A stretch of DNA of 64,000 nt. Origin: Loripinus fragilis (Eukaryota > Mollusca > Bivalvia > Lucinida > Lucinidae). How positions within the stretch are numbered: position 1 is the stretch's first letter; every line of letters begins with the position of its first letter. The stretch lies in NCBI GenBank assembly GCA_964019695.1, contig OZ026527.1:71074593-71138592 (forward strand). Reading direction: 5' to 3'. The notes below the pieces were generated by a model. It had not been told where the DNA came from, did no database searches, and was given only the letters and a program-made list of their open reading frames with translations. This document shows positions 35,410 to 47,330 of the stretch, one piece after another. A program made the translations under genes and the position numbers.

Positions 35410-37130
35410 TCAATTCAGAAGTTCTGAAAGACAGTCACTGTGAAACAGCTCAGTTCTGGGCAAGGTATATGGATATGATTCAGATGTTGCTGACACTGAT
35501 TAGGGCTACAAGGAAAACAACTTTGAATTGCATGTCATCTCTATCTGTATGCCTTGTTCCCAATGTTCATTGCAAACGATCACAACAACTACGCACAATA
35601 TGTACCTGTGCAACTGATTACACTCATAAATTTGATACACTTCTCGAACAAAATGGGTTTAGTGTAACACAACCTTTTTTTCTTTGCTTGAGAAATGCTT
35701 TTGACATAACTATCATGCAAACAATAAAGAGGTATTATAGGATTCAGCAACTAGAACTACGCTTCGTACTACAGATGGAATGGTGTATTACTCATCACAT
35801 CAGAGCTTAATATATTGAAACACCTCTTCAATGCACTGAAATGAAATATTAAATCTGCTCAGGTGCAAAGTAGAATGAGTACTAGAGGCAGTTTCAGGCT
35901 TTACCAATCCTTTTAGTTCTAGTTTTGAAGACATTGAACTGTACTTTTTGTCTTTCGGTGTGCCTGCTAAGCCTGGCATACCTAAGGATCTTATTGAGGC
36001 TGTTGACATTGGCAGGAAGGCTGTTGCAGACTTCATTGACTCACTTTTAGTTACAAAATCTGTCTTTCACATCCCCCATAAAATACTACAAGCTAAGTTT
36101 TGATGCTTGCGAGGTCAAGCAAGAAGAAATTGCCCAATTTACAAAACGTAAACAGCCAGATGAGAGCTTAAAGGAGAGTCTTTGGTAAACATGACCTTCT
36201 TTCTATTGGGCATAATGTTGACCTTTAGTTGACACTGCCGTTCCTTCTGGGACCTGTACCATGGTCACTGTCAACTCCTGATAGCATTTCCACCAAAACT
36301 GACAAGTCCAAACTTCAGCATGGCTTGCAATCACACATTGAACCAACATTAGATTCGACATGTAGTGCTGCACTTAACGTTGATGTTAATGCCGTAACTA
36401 AAGAGCATAATATCTTTTCCTGTCACCTTCATAGATCTGATGGCACCCGTATTCAACCAGGCACTAAAGGCAGGGCATGTTGGTTTTGTCACTGATACAT
36501 ATATACAATGTTTTATTTGATATTCTCGCAGAAGATAACCTAGGTGTTTTGTTCAATAATGGTGTATGCAACAAAAGGTGCACCTCCTGAATGTCAACAG
36601 TATTGGCCAGAATATGGGGGAAGTGATCTACAGTAATACACTGTTTAACAGAATGTGACACTACCAATGTGCCGATGTGTTAGTACCACAGAAAGGTTAT
36701 TCCTATTAAACTGATAGAGAGCCCCTTCCCCCACTAGTTCATCAACATTCTAAGAAGGGTAGGAAACAAATAAAGAATTGCTCTAGGCACTCATCAGTGA
36801 TATTAAGCCCTAACATGTGCTATTTATGTTATTGTGAGTAAGCTGAAGTACGAGATGTTTCTGAAAAAAGTACCCAAGCCATACATATACCGACTTTTTC
36901 AAATGGCATGAACATGAGCTTACCTCCACCCTGCTTTTCTGTCCTTAAGACGTACATACAAAGATTGAACTATCAAGTCTTTCCCATGAAAACAAGTGAG
37001 GCTTTGCAGATATGGAAAAAATGTGTGGAAAATAAATGGGAAGGAAATCAAGTACCTCTGGGTGAAAGAAAACTTGATTGTACCCTAACAAAAGAGCCAC
37101 ATAAATTAAATTTCACATTTTGTGTGATAT
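35410..37130 (+). pseudogene. Decayed mobile-element protein, relative of 16990-19310
   Basis: Collinear pieces in all three plus frames. They include CETAQFWARYMDMIQMLLTL and IRAT (35435-35510), ANDHNNYAQYVPVQLI (about 35570-35620), SFGVPAKPGIPKDLIEAVDI then GRKAVADFIDSLLVTKSVFH (about 35950-36075), LGPVPWSLSTPDSISTKTDK SKLQHGL (36244-36330), ADV..EHNIFSC (36380-36425) and CFSVLKTYIQRLNYQ (36930-36980). The HNNYA..VPV block corresponds to KLNYARMIHLYLAEM in the other copy, and the last block to the ALIQAIKRAH region. Many stops and frameshifts. Its position inside TIRs suggests it is the element's own product, perhaps its transposase, but no catalytic motif was verified. Confidence 0.65.
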
Positions 37131-37316
37131 GGGGTTACCATGTTCACAAACTCAACAACTCAAACCTTATAAAAGATAGAAACATAATATTTGCAGTTTC
37201 CCAAAGGTACATAAACATTCTTTAATACGAAATGAGTTAGTAAGCACCTTCACATTAAAAAAAATATCAAACTATATTAGTTTCATAAATCATTTATATA
37301 GGAATAATGAAAAAAA

Positions 37317-38850
37317 GTAACATACGTAACACTTTGGGGTGCATATTTGTTTTCAAAGGATGATATATGTGATGCAAAAATAGCTTACTTGGATGTTATG
37401 GCCAATTTGGAAATCTTACCTTATGGTTTGACTTTTCAGATGTATGTCATTTACTTAAAGTATCAAAGATGTTGCTGGGTAATATATATAATTGGCTGTT
37501 ACAGGTAAACGGTGCCATTACCAGAGTACTGGCATATTGCAAAATCCTTGCAAGATAAATCTGATTGAGAAGTAATAAGTTGTATAGGAAAATTCTTTAA
37601 AATCCTTGGATAATATATGAAGATTTGCTCTAGAACTTCTGGCTGATGGTTTTTTTTATCTTTTAAGCTATTACTTGCATATTGCACGAATGTTACAAAC
37701 TTTCAATGAGTATTATGTCAACAATATTTGATGTCTCTATAAAAGAAAAGAGGGTGTATGGTAGTTTATGTTTTGAGTTATTTCCTCTGCAGATGAGCCA
37801 GAGTAAAAAGAAGTACATGAACCTGTGCCAGCATGCAAAATAAGTACAAGCAGGTTGTGTTGGAGACCATATCTTGAATGTTTAATGGTATTCAGAGAGT
37901 AACGTATGTAACCTGGGCTGTAGATAGTGTAAGACACCATAATAAGGAACTTTAATTCGTTTGAATAGCAGCCTTATAAATTTACTATATTCACTGATGG
38001 ATGTAATACATGTATAGTCAATAACTGCCATACTGATATTTTGAAATAACATATGAAACACTTAGTAACATATACAACGGCAAAAACTCAAGACATTTAT
38101 AGATTAAGTGCTAGAATTATATAACTGGGCTATAAGAAGTTCTTAAACCTGTGCCAGACTTCACAAAAGTGTGAATATGTCAAGTTGGAGACATTATCAT
38201 TAAAAAAATTTGATGTTATTTTGCGGGTAACATACGTAACATGATGTTATCCGCTAACGCTGCCACTCTCAGAGGGCTCACAAATTTCATTTTGTGGCTT
38301 ATATAATGTTGTATTTGGAAATTTTAGAGTATGAAACTCCCCCTTGGGGGAAGTGGGGTCTATAGCCAGCGCGAGGCCTGGAGAATTACAATTTACATTT
38401 TTCTGTGATATAGGGGGTACCATGTTCATCATCTAATAACTCAAAAAGTGTATAAGATAAAAACGTAATGCTTGCAGTTTTGAAAAGGTTAATAAAACTT
38501 TTTTAATAAAATACCAAATTAATGAACATAAACTGGTTTCAATAAAATTTAAGACAAACTATATTAGATGCATTTATCATTTAAAAGGGGGTTCAATGAA
38601 AAAATGTAACATACACTACATCAAGGGTGGCTGTATTTGTTTTCAAATGTCATTATCTGTGGCCCAGTAATAGCTTATTAAGAAAATATAACCAATTTGG
38701 AAATCTTACCTTATCTTTTGCACTTTTCTGAAGTCATAAAAAGAATTTTAATTATCAAATATTTTGTAGGGTAACGTATGTAACAGGCTGTTACAGCTTA
38801 ACGCTGCCATTGTCAGAAGGCTAACATGTTGCAAAATCCTTGCAAGACAT
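37317..38850. repeat. Three successive right-end copies with phased GTAACATACGTAAC motifs
   Basis: Motif positions are 37317 and 37479 (degenerate), then 37899, 38065 and 38227, then 38606 and 38771. Each series ends in a TIR-like sequence: GGTGCCATTACCAGAGTACT (~37510), GCTGCCACTCTCAGAGGGCT (~38258) and GCTGCCATTGTCAGAAGGCT (~38802). Blocks 37100-37560 and 38395-38850 are direct repeats of each other (GGAAATCTTACCTTAT, TGCAAAATCCTTGCAAGA). Confidence 0.75.
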
Positions 38851-39156
38851 TGGGCTTTAAGAAAAATATGGTCTACAAAATTCCCCCTGGGGGGAGGTAA
38901 ACCATATCCAGCCAGTGGCCTATTATGTATGCAAGAAAATACCATATTAAATCCAGCCTCACGAGTTCAGCAAACTCCACATTCTATACATTCAGGTGTT
39001 TTCGATGTTTTTGCGCAATAAATGACAAAAAAGAGATCTTAGACGATCAGCAGGTGTATATTCTTGAGTATTTTATAACAGTTATAATTCTTTATTCACA
39101 TAAACAACATACTCATATATCTCGTATAGCCACAAGGAGCACAAAATAATAGCTTA

Positions 39157-39965
39157 TAAAAAGTGAGCATAATCAGGAAATGCTGCAATCACAAACTCAT
39201 GGGTGAAAGTTTTCAGGATTATTCCTTAATTCAGGATTTTGAGGCTGGCTTTCTATAGAAAATCAGCCTCGAATTGCTGAATTAAAAGATTATAATAGCA
39301 TCTCTCATTTATTTTCAGTTTCTCTAAAGACAATTGACCACTTACAGTGAAAACTGTTGATATTTGTTGGCATGATGCAAGTTATTGAATTTCTATATAT
39401 CAGGATTTTCGAAATTTTGAACGTTCACCCATGCAAACTGCATAAAACCCTATAGACTGATATCAGTCATAGATGTTAATATTGCCCCTATGAATTCATA
39501 ACAACAAGCCAGCTGCATCACGTGAAAGAGACACAGAACGCTAACAGTCACATGACAGCCAACAGTGTGGTATGTGCGACCAGCAAAGGCTCAGACCACC
39601 CAGCGCATACGCGCAGTCTGGAAAGAGCCTTTGCTATTCGCTTGAATATTCTATGACTGTTAAGCTACTGACTGAATATCATTAGGAGTTTCTAAGCTTA
39701 AAAGGAGGCTACACAGGCTCGTCTGAGTTTACACATGTCAAACTACCACATTGTTGGAAACAACATGTCGCGGCTCATATCTCTCCCTACGCAAGATGAT
39801 TGGAAACCAGCAAGGCCAGCAGCAAGTACCACGTGACAAAACAAGGACCAAACACACAAAACACCGACCGACAATGGTAGCAACAATTAACACTGAATCA
39901 ACATCACCGGAAACACCGCCTTAGAACGAACAATAACCAACGCCACTGGGTGATTCTAGCTGTTA
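39157..39965 (-). mobile_element. RT-element family A, terminal fragment with nested MITE
   Basis: The first piece opens AAAAGTGAGCATAATCAGGA (39157 on). The second (39495-39550 and 39772-39965) carries CACATGACA.., ACGCAAGATGATTGGAAA and CACCGCCTTAGAACGAACAA. The two are separated by unrelated sequence and the MITE. Confidence 0.6.
39551..39771. mobile_element. MITE, CCAACAATGTGGTAT family, copy 3
   Basis: GCCAACAGTGTGGTATGTGC is mirrored by TACCACATTGTTGGAAACAA. Interior GACCAGCAAAGGCTCAGACC, CTGACTGAATATCATTAGGAG and CGTCTGAGTTTACACATGTC match 14372-14577. Confidence 0.75.
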
Positions 39966-40069
39966 AAACATAAAAAAAAAAACATATAAGGCTCGCATGG
40001 ATCCGTGTGAATGGTAACGTTACGCTGTAAGGGATGTGCCACCCAAATTGTAGCAGATTAACGTGCTCG

Positions 40070-40148
40070 TTGTTTGGGTGCTCAAGTTGGTAGCGTGTCG
40101 GACTCGGAACAAAGAGTTCTCTGGTTTGAATCCCACCGTCGTCGCGTT
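40070..40148 (+). repeat. tRNA-like pol III sequence
   Basis: GTGCTCAAGTTGGTAGCGTG (A-box-like) and CTGGTTTGAATCCCACCGTC (B-box-like), about 35 bases apart, as in tRNA-derived SINEs. It does not fold as a clean tRNA and lacks a convincing acceptor stem. Confidence 0.45.
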
Positions 40149-40572
40149 GTCATCATGGTGGAAAATCACGTGAGTTTAGAGGACCAAAAATGGCGGACAT
40201 TTTTCAAAACTCCTCGATTCAGGTAATACTTTCTTCAATATTTTCGTCAATACTGGTCAAATTTGCTCTTGCGGTTTGAAGCAGATACCCCGGTAATGAT
40301 ACAGAAACACCCATTTTATGAGAAGTTCGGACAAAGATCTGGTTTAAAAGGTAGTGACGAACATACGATTGTTTTTCTGGAGTGGTTTCGCACAGCAAAG
40401 AGACGAAGCAGAAAGGTGGGCTATACTTTTTATGTTTGTGAGTTTAATATATCACTTATGAAAATGAAACAATAGGAAAGTGCTTTCTTTTCGACGGTTT
40501 TCAGGGTAGAAGAAGGAATAAATGACTGGGTTCACACCGATAATGTGTATGATAGGTTCACACAATCAGTTT

Positions 40573-40765
40573 TTGTTTGATTTGATTCTTTACGTCCCAG
40601 TCAACAGTGTTTCAGTCATGTCAGGACGGGTCTTCCTGTGTTGAAGCAGTACTAAGCAGGGATTAACGCGTATTGCTCAAGGACACAAGTGCCACCAGTA
40701 TGGCTCTAACCCTCAACCCCTCAATCTCGAGTCAAGCACTCTACCACAGAGCCACTGTGCTCCCC
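40573..40765 (-). mobile_element. V-domain SINE, copy 2
   Basis: On the minus strand it has CAGTGGCTCTGTGGTAGAGT, then the V-domain GTGTCCTTGAGCAATACGCG, and ends GTAAAGAATCAAATCAAAC. A 14-bp target duplication CACACAATCAGTTT occurs at 40559-40572 and 40766-40779. The B-box region is degenerate. Confidence 0.85.
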
Positions 40766-40826
40766 CACACAATCAGTTTAAACTTTGAATATGCACTCTT
40801 TTCCTAATAAAAGCATATTTTATATA

Positions 40827-41470
40827 CACTGGTAAAAATATTTAAAGGAACACAATATGTTTTGCCATTAATCACTATATAAAATGACCAATTGATCTGT
40901 CCAATACCAATATTTATCAGTAGTAATGGGGTGATTCATTATGCATCCATGACATTCATGTTTTGCACAGTCTCCAACTGCCATCTTTAGACGAGTCAAT
41001 AGGGCCGTTTGGTGGTCATATTACCAAGAAAGTTTAAGAGCAGGGGCATCTGCTTGGCACTCTTTACTATTTTTATCTATAGAAGACAAACACATGTCTG
41101 TAGTGTAAGTAGATTGGTGACCCACTGAGGATTGTGATTATGGATAAGAATGTAAAATCTCTTCCCATAAGTCGACATGGAATGTTTTACGTATAATGAA
41201 ATTGTGTTGATTTTTTTTTTTCAAAACCAATTTTTAAGAGGGAAAAATCACTTAAGCACTATAGAAGCACTGCTTGTGTGCTTTTTACTGCAAGTTTGTG
41301 TAGCAGATACCACTAGGTTATGCTACGATCAAATTCAAAAGATTTTACAGACTTCCCAAAAGATTCCTAATAATAAAAAAAAATCAAAAATTACCAAAAG
41401 CTATGGACTTGGGCAGCAATTGATTTATCCAAACTTTAAATAAATACTTTACTTCTCTTGAAAATAATAA
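40827..41470. mobile_element. CACTG-end MITE, diverged copy
   Basis: CACTGGTAAAAATATTTAAA GGAACAC opens it, and internal blocks match 44624-45257 (TTTTTAAGAGGGAAAAATCA against TTTTAAGACGAATTTTTCAA, and TAGGTTATGCTACGATCAAA). The right end is not clear. Confidence 0.6.
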
Positions 41471-41659
41471 ATAAAAAAAAACTGGACTGTCCTTGTTTAC
41501 AGATATACGCCTACTTTTTCATGAAAAAGTTTGTGACAAGTTCCTGTGGTCACATGCCAGTACCATATCAATGCAGAACCCCAAATTAGCATCATAGGCC
41601 CGTGCATTAATCACTCAATCACTCTTTTCCCTCCCTGAACGGTGTAAGTACTATACTGA

Positions 41660-43290
41660 AATGTATTTGGTTCCCAATACTTACTGCACCTATGTCTCTT
41701 ATGAGTTGCCTTTGAAAAATGACTGGCTGCAGCATTTGGGGTATGCCTGCTTTGGGGTATGCCTGATTGTGTGTTGCTTCAGTCAAATAAGGCAAATTCC
41801 TCAGATATTGAAGCCCAATTTCTGACATAACAAATGGCATAGTATGATAAATGGGACGATTTTAATTTTGAAAAAGTTAATTTTCCATTTCTTAATGAAT
41901 ACGTTCTTTGCTCCCTTTCATATGGTGTATGGATTTCGCAACTTATTCGTTTTGTGAGGTTAAGTTCAAATGTTGATGACTTCAACAACAGAAACAAATG
42001 CCTGTCTTCTAAGTTATTAAAACAAGGTTATCCATACCATAAACTTCGTAAGGCTTTTTTCTAAATTTCATTACAGACACTCAGAGTTGATTGTTAAATA
42101 CAATATTTGTTTAAAGCTGCATACTCTGTAACTATGAACATTTTTCGAAAAAAAAAATATTTTCTTTTTAAATCATTTGTAAAAGTAGTATAAAGTTATG
42201 TTGTCACAATAAATCTAATTTCTACAACTGAAAACTGCATGGAAAAGTGAATTATCTTATAAAAACAGGTGTTTTTCTCTTGTTTGTAATTATTTGCGTC
42301 CCTCCAATAATTCTAGACAGTTAATTTTTAACATAAATGCTGTTGTTTTGGCACTAATAATGTGTTAATTACTACGAAAAAGGTAAAATGTATACCTGAA
42401 TTTTAGTATTTTTACTGTGTTCTTGAAAAATAGTAACATTATTTCTAAAATGAAAAGATCAAAAGTTACAGACTATGCAGCTTTAAAAACTCTTCTGCAC
42501 CAAGGCATATCAGAACTTATAATCTATGGCGATTTAGTTTATAAATAAAAAAAAAATGTTGGAAAGGCTAGTTTTAGTGATCATTTTTAAATGATAATTA
42601 AACCTTATAAAGAGTGGGATACAACATGGATATCAGGCGACAGTCTGTATGCCTGGTTGTAAACCAAATCACTATTGTAAGCTACCGTTTACTCTTTAAT
42701 TGCATGAGGGTGGGTCAAGCCTCAGACTCAATGACGGCCCTAAGGTAAAGCTTTAAATTCACCTGTTGGTAAGTGCGCAATGCTTGCCTTTGGCTGGGTC
42801 CACCATAGCTCTACTTGAGGTTTTCTTAAGTTCTTACTATCTGCGATTTATCATAGTGTGTTAATTTGATTAAAATAGTGTTTCTCTGTGATGATGCATT
42901 GCATCAGTTATGATGCCTCCATGCGTGCTAAACATTTTTTTGCGTTTTTACATTAACAGAATCTAGGGCGAAGATTTGGTGCCAGTAAAATACATTTAAG
43001 CCCACTCCCACCCTCGGTGGCTTAGGCTGCTGTCTGTCGTAAGGCGGTGGTTCTGTTGTTTTTAATCTTTTGTTTTATGTACCACCCTTTTTGTGTTTGT
43101 TCCTTGTTGGTCTTTGTTTTGGTATGCCTTACGTTGTTTTTTTTCTAGTTTTGCAATCATCTTGACAAGGAAGGGAGTGTTGTTTGCTTTGCTTTTATTG
43201 TCTTTCAAATGTCTTGTTACTGTTAATGTTCTGTGGCTCTTCCTCGTGGTGCCGTTGGTTGATTGTGGCATCACTTACATTTGTTCTGTA
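41660..43290 (+). pseudogene. RT-element family A, 3' two thirds, with TTAA MITE
   Basis: The downstream part of the reverse transcriptase is readable: YDKWDDFNFEKVNFPFLNEY (about 41845-41905), GVWISQLIRFVRLSSNVDDF NNRNK, LLKQGYPYHKLRKAFF, then IVKYNICLK interrupted by the MITE. It resumes TLLHQGISELIIYGDLVYK (42487-42545) and YNMDIRRQSVCLVVN with ASDSM at about 42620-42740. The 3' UTR runs to ~43290. Stops and deletions show decay. The YLDD-bearing part is absent here. Family assignment rests on the shared order in the copies at 46380, 49846 and 55416. Confidence 0.75.
42115..42482. mobile_element. 368-bp MITE with exact TTAA target duplication
   Basis: AGCTGCATACTCTGTAACT at the left is mirrored by AGTTACAGACTATGCAGCT at the right. 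It is flanked by TTAA at 42111-42114 and 42483-42486. Removing it and one TTAA restores the reading frame of the host retroelement across the site (..CLK|TLL..). TTAA targets are used by piggyBac and Kolobok elements. Confidence 0.9.
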
Positions 43291-44263
43291 AAAGAAGCCC
43301 ACAGTATATGTAGAGTTTCTGCATTGGAAGATATTTTTTGAAATTAGAAACAGAAAGTACTGACATTATGTTCTATTCTCCCTCTAAAGCGCCAACAACA
43401 ATGGTTATGTCGCCTGCTGCATATATTCACCAACACTGTTGACTAATGTAAGAACAGTTGCAAACCTTGTAGACCAGAGGCAAACCTTGTAGACCTAGAT
43501 TGGAATGCATTGTAACATAGGCATACCAGATCATATTTCTTTCATATATTACAATTCCTATGCTTATATCCAGTTTTTTTCGTCTTTTGGAAGATAATGC
43601 AATGAAGCATGATTTACTGGAAGCGGTCCCTGCAAAAACAGCTGCTGGGTTTAATCACTTTTTAAAATTAGGGCTTGCACCGACATATGGCATGAATGCT
43701 TGTCAATGAAGACTGTCTGAAAATGCTTCATCTTTGTTATTTTGTGTGTTTTTGTGTATGATTTTATTTTTGATAACTTGTATGCGACACTCACACTTTT
43801 AATCATGGTCAAATATGACAGAGTTTAATTTCTAGACCAATGCAAGACAAAGTTACGCTCAGTACAATGATTTTGTGAACCCTGTCACTGAAAACTTCTG
43901 GTGTGAACCCATTCGATTTTCTTATTTTACATATGCAACGAAAACCGTCGATAAATTAAATCTCTCTTAAATTCTTTTTGAAGCATTAGATTCACTAGTG
44001 AATACACACAAGCATAAGAAATATAGCCCGCTTTCTGAAAAAATCATTTGTTCGTCAATAACTTTAAAAACCAAAATTTGTTCGAAAGTCTCATAAGATT
44101 GGCAAGTTTCCGTAACTTTTCTGATGTATCTGCTTCAAACCCCATGCAAATCTGACCAGTATAAATGGAAATGTTGAAGACAGTCTTGCCCATGTTACCT
44201 GAATCAATAGTATTTTTTACAAGTATCCGCCATTTTTGTCCTCTAAAGTCATGTGATTCTTCG

Positions 44264-45790
44264 CCGTATGAGCAAGACGCTTAAAACGTCTGATCAGGAA
44301 CAAAAAAACACACACGACACGGCGAGGAAAAGCAAAGACCACTCACAGTCACAAGACAACAGGGAGACATATAGAGTAAAGCAACCGGCTCTCTCTCTCT
44401 TCCTCATCAACATAATTGCAAAACTAGAAAGTATTTCATAAAAAAAAATAAAGATCAAACACAGAATCACCACTAACAATGGGAGCAACAATAAAAAATG
44501 AATAGACAACAACAGAACCACCGTCTTAGAACGGACAGCAGCCTAAGCCACCAGAGGGCTTAAATGCATTGTACACATGTACTGGTACCACATCTTTACC
44601 CTAGGTTCTGTTGTTGTGATAATCACTGCTCAAAATATTTAAAGGATCGAACACTGTGTTTTATGCCATTGATCACAATACAAATGCACTCATAGTCTTA
44701 CTCATATCGAGAGTTGGGTTAATAATGCAAACACATGTTTGTCCTGTGATTAGTTTGGTTACCGATCAAGAACGATGCTTGTTGATAAAAATAAAGTAAT
44801 CCCTTTCCAGAAATCTCCATGGAACGCTTTATGCAAAAATGGAGTTTTGTTATAAATACCCCTTTTTTGAAAACCAAATTTTAAGACGAATTTTTCAATC
44901 AAGCACCACAGCAGCAGCATTTCTGTACAGTCAATAGCCTTTTAATGTTGCAGAAATCATTAGGTTACGCTATTAGAAAATTCGGAAGATTCTACAGAGT
45001 TCCAGAAAAAAACGTCATTTTCAACATGTTCAAGAAAATTGAAAATTACAAAATTTAAGCCATGAACTTAAGCAGCGTTTGTTTTATGAAAAAACTTTTA
45101 TTGATCCAAGACTTTGACTATCGTAGCGAAAATGGCAAAAGAAACTGGGCTTCTGCCTTATTGTCTAGTGAAATGCATTACTTGTCTTTTTGGACAGGGG
45201 TTAACATTATCACCTATTGAAAATTGTCAGGTGTTCCTTTATATATTTTGAGCCGTGTAGTATGTCACTTACATGTATCATTGATTGAAAGCTTGTCAGA
45301 ATTTAAGATATTCCAAGCAGATTTATGTGTTGCTTATTATTATTATTTATTATCTATTTAATATCTTAATTTCTGAAAACGACTCCATGTCAGCTAACCA
45401 AATTATTTAACAAAATCACTAAAAGAAATTGGCTCCGATATTTCCTGCTGCAGATAAATTTTAAACTAATATTGTATTTATCAATCAAATCTGAGTGTCT
45501 GGTAAATTTTTAAAAAGGCTTTACGAAGTTTTATGTCAATATCCTGTATTTCACGAAGTTGTATTAATAACTTAACAGTCAAATATTTACTTCTTTTTTT
45601 ATAATAACATTAGAACATACTAAGAAGGGGAGCGAGGAACATCACCATCAAGAAATGGGAAATTAACTATATCTAAATTAAAATCATCCTGTTTATCATA
45701 AAATTTAGATAAAACTATGCAATTTGTTACGGACAAGTCCAAGTTCAAAAAGTGGGCTTAAGTATCAAAGGAAACTGTTTTATTTATAAC
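44264..45790 (-). pseudogene. RT-element family A copy split by a CACTG MITE
   Basis: On the minus strand from 45770 it reads YDKQDDFNLDIVNFPFLDGDVPR-type sequence (IVNFPFLDGDVPRSPS near 45650), LRKAFLKIYQTLRFD (about 45520), LQQEISEPISFSDF (about 45440), then the MITE. The family 3' UTR follows (44620-44264), with CACCGTCTTAGAACGGACAG CAGCCTAAGCC. Frameshifted and full of stops. Confidence 0.75.
44624..45257. mobile_element. CACTG-end MITE, copy 2
   Basis: CACTGCTCAAAATATTTAAA GGA at the left is mirrored by GTGTTCCTTTATATATTTTG AGCCGTG at the right. It is 80-90 % similar to 48727-49325 by eye. The ends recall CACTA/EnSpm elements, but no 3-bp duplication is visible. Confidence 0.8.
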
Positions 45791-45920
45791 CTGACAACAT
45801 TGACCCGTCGCTGATAAATGTCCGCCAAATCTTCGTGATATTCGTTATTGTACTGCAATTGAAATCATACTTTTCACGATGATTCCCGAAGATTGAGTAA
45901 AAGGTCATTGAATATACATA

Positions 45921-46095
45921 TATATGGGCTTGGTGGTTAACCTAGTCACGAGATCAGGACAGACCATTTAAGTTCAGTTGACCAAGGGATTTCAGAGGAA
46001 ATTGTATTGAAAATTGTTGAGGGTCGGCAGACAAATGACAGAGTCATTGGTATGCTTTTAGACCAACTATGTGCCTTCGACTTCAGTGAGCTCAA
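45921..46095. repeat. Dispersed repeat related to 12585-13235
   Basis: TATATGGGCTTGGTGGTTAA, GTTCAGTTGACCAAGGGATTTCAG and GGGTCGGCAGACAAATGACA with CATTGGTATGC match unit 2 of that repeat. Confidence 0.6.
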
Positions 46096-46379
46096 ACTTT
46101 AGCCAATTTATATAATAATCGTATGACCAAATGCAAAGACCGTGTGCTATTTGTAAACACAAGGCATCCTCTGTTTGAACATATAAATGAGCTAAACCAG
46201 AGATCTGGCTCCACTGTATAGCTGCGCATTGTCGTTTTGAAATTAGCCTGATCAATTTATGTCTAGCATCCTATAAATGGCACTATTTTAATACCATGTA
46301 GACACATATGATATGCCAGAACTCATAGCATATAACCAACTCGTAGGTATTTCAATGTGCACTTATTGTGTTACTCTTG

Positions 46380-47330
46380 TTGCAGATTTGTATTTATTTT
46401 GTTATGAGAGAGACATTATGTTTTCTATTTCTGAAAAACAAAACAAGCTGATGTTATTCAAGCACTTAATTCTACTATTTGATATGTAGATGATTTACTG
46501 ATCAGTAATAATCCTTATTTTGAACAGATGTTAAGTCAGATATATCTCACAGAACTTCAGACATATTCTGTTGACGCTGATCCCATCCCACTCCTTTTTT
46601 AGATTTATATTTGGCCATAAAAACGTCATAGTTTCATCTAAAATTAACGATAAACAAGATGACTACATCAGAGCTATAGATATCCTAGACGCCGTAAAGC
46701 ATTTTCTAAATTCTACCACTGACACAGAGTTGATTATTACATGTTATTACATTGTTGGATTAAAAGCTCTTCTGTCGTAGGGCATATCAAAGCGAGTATT
46801 TGATTGTTGTTTAGTCTAAAATTGAAAAGAAGCACAGGAACGCCTACTTTAACTGATTATTTAAAAAATAATCAAACGCTGTTATAAAAAGTGGGATATA
46901 ACATGGATGTTATGCGACAGTCTGCATGTCAGGTTTTTAACCCAATCATAGTTTATAGCTATTGTTTCCTCTTTAACTGCACGCTGGTGGGTCAGGCTTC
47001 AGGTTCAATGACGACCCTGGCCTAAAACTGTCATCGATGGTTTGGTTCCTGATGCATGTCGTCAGCTTGGCCTACTGTGGCTCAACTTGGGGTTTTCCTT
47101 AACTCTGACTATCTGTGAGTCATGAGAATTTTCTTTATTTCATCATAGTATGTTAATATGATTTGATTGTTCCTCTGTGATGATGTATTGTATAGGTATA
47201 GAAGCGTCAGTGCGTGCTAACAGTTTTGTGTTTTAAGAACTGCCGAATCTAGGGCGAACATTTAAATAGCAAATGCATTTAAGCTTCGACTACTGGCCGG
47301 TCTAGGACGATGGTTTTGTTGTTGTTGATT
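46380..47330 (+). pseudogene. RT-element family A copy including the catalytic region
   Basis: ADLYLFCYERDIMFSISEKQ (46383 on) is followed after a frameshift by KQADVIQALNSTI, a stop, then YVDDLLISNNPYFEQMLSQI (about 46490-46550) with the catalytic YVDD box. LKALLS, a stop and GISKRVFD are near 46760-46805. The C-terminal MDVMRQSACQVFNPIIVYSY CFLFNCT is near 46900-46970. The 3' UTR runs to 47330. It is a PLE-like layout: the RT box upstream, no integrase seen. Confidence 0.75.

Larger units (their letters stand above)
34657..38290. mobile_element. DNA transposon with long TIRs and phased subterminal repeats
   Basis: The left end, AGCCCTCTGAGAGTGGTAGC GTTAAC (34672 on), is mirrored at 38250-38280 by GCTGCCACTCTCAGAGGGCT. 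Similarity between the ends extends ~320 bp (34657-34985 versus 37955-38290), including AGGCTGCTA.. and GTATTACATCTGT.. blocks. The interior codes for the decayed protein at 35410-37130. A TSD could not be fixed. Superfamily unknown. Confidence 0.75.
40152..44275. mobile_element. 4.1 kb segment bounded by ~400-bp inverted repeats
   Basis: Left arm 40152-40565 (continuing after a SINE to ~40800) and right arm 43865-44275 are inverted copies: TTTAGAGGACCAAAAATGGCGG / CCGCCATTTTTGTCCTCTAAA, then GGTTTGAAGCAGATAC, AAAGGTGGGCTATA and GGGTTCACACC blocks. The interior is filled with other elements. It may be a foldback transposon used as a landing site, or two solo insertions facing each other. Confidence 0.65.

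Noticed and set aside
40070..40148. Genuine tRNA gene
   Set aside because: A- and B-box-like words are present, but the acceptor and anticodon stems do not pair convincingly; a SINE remnant fits better.
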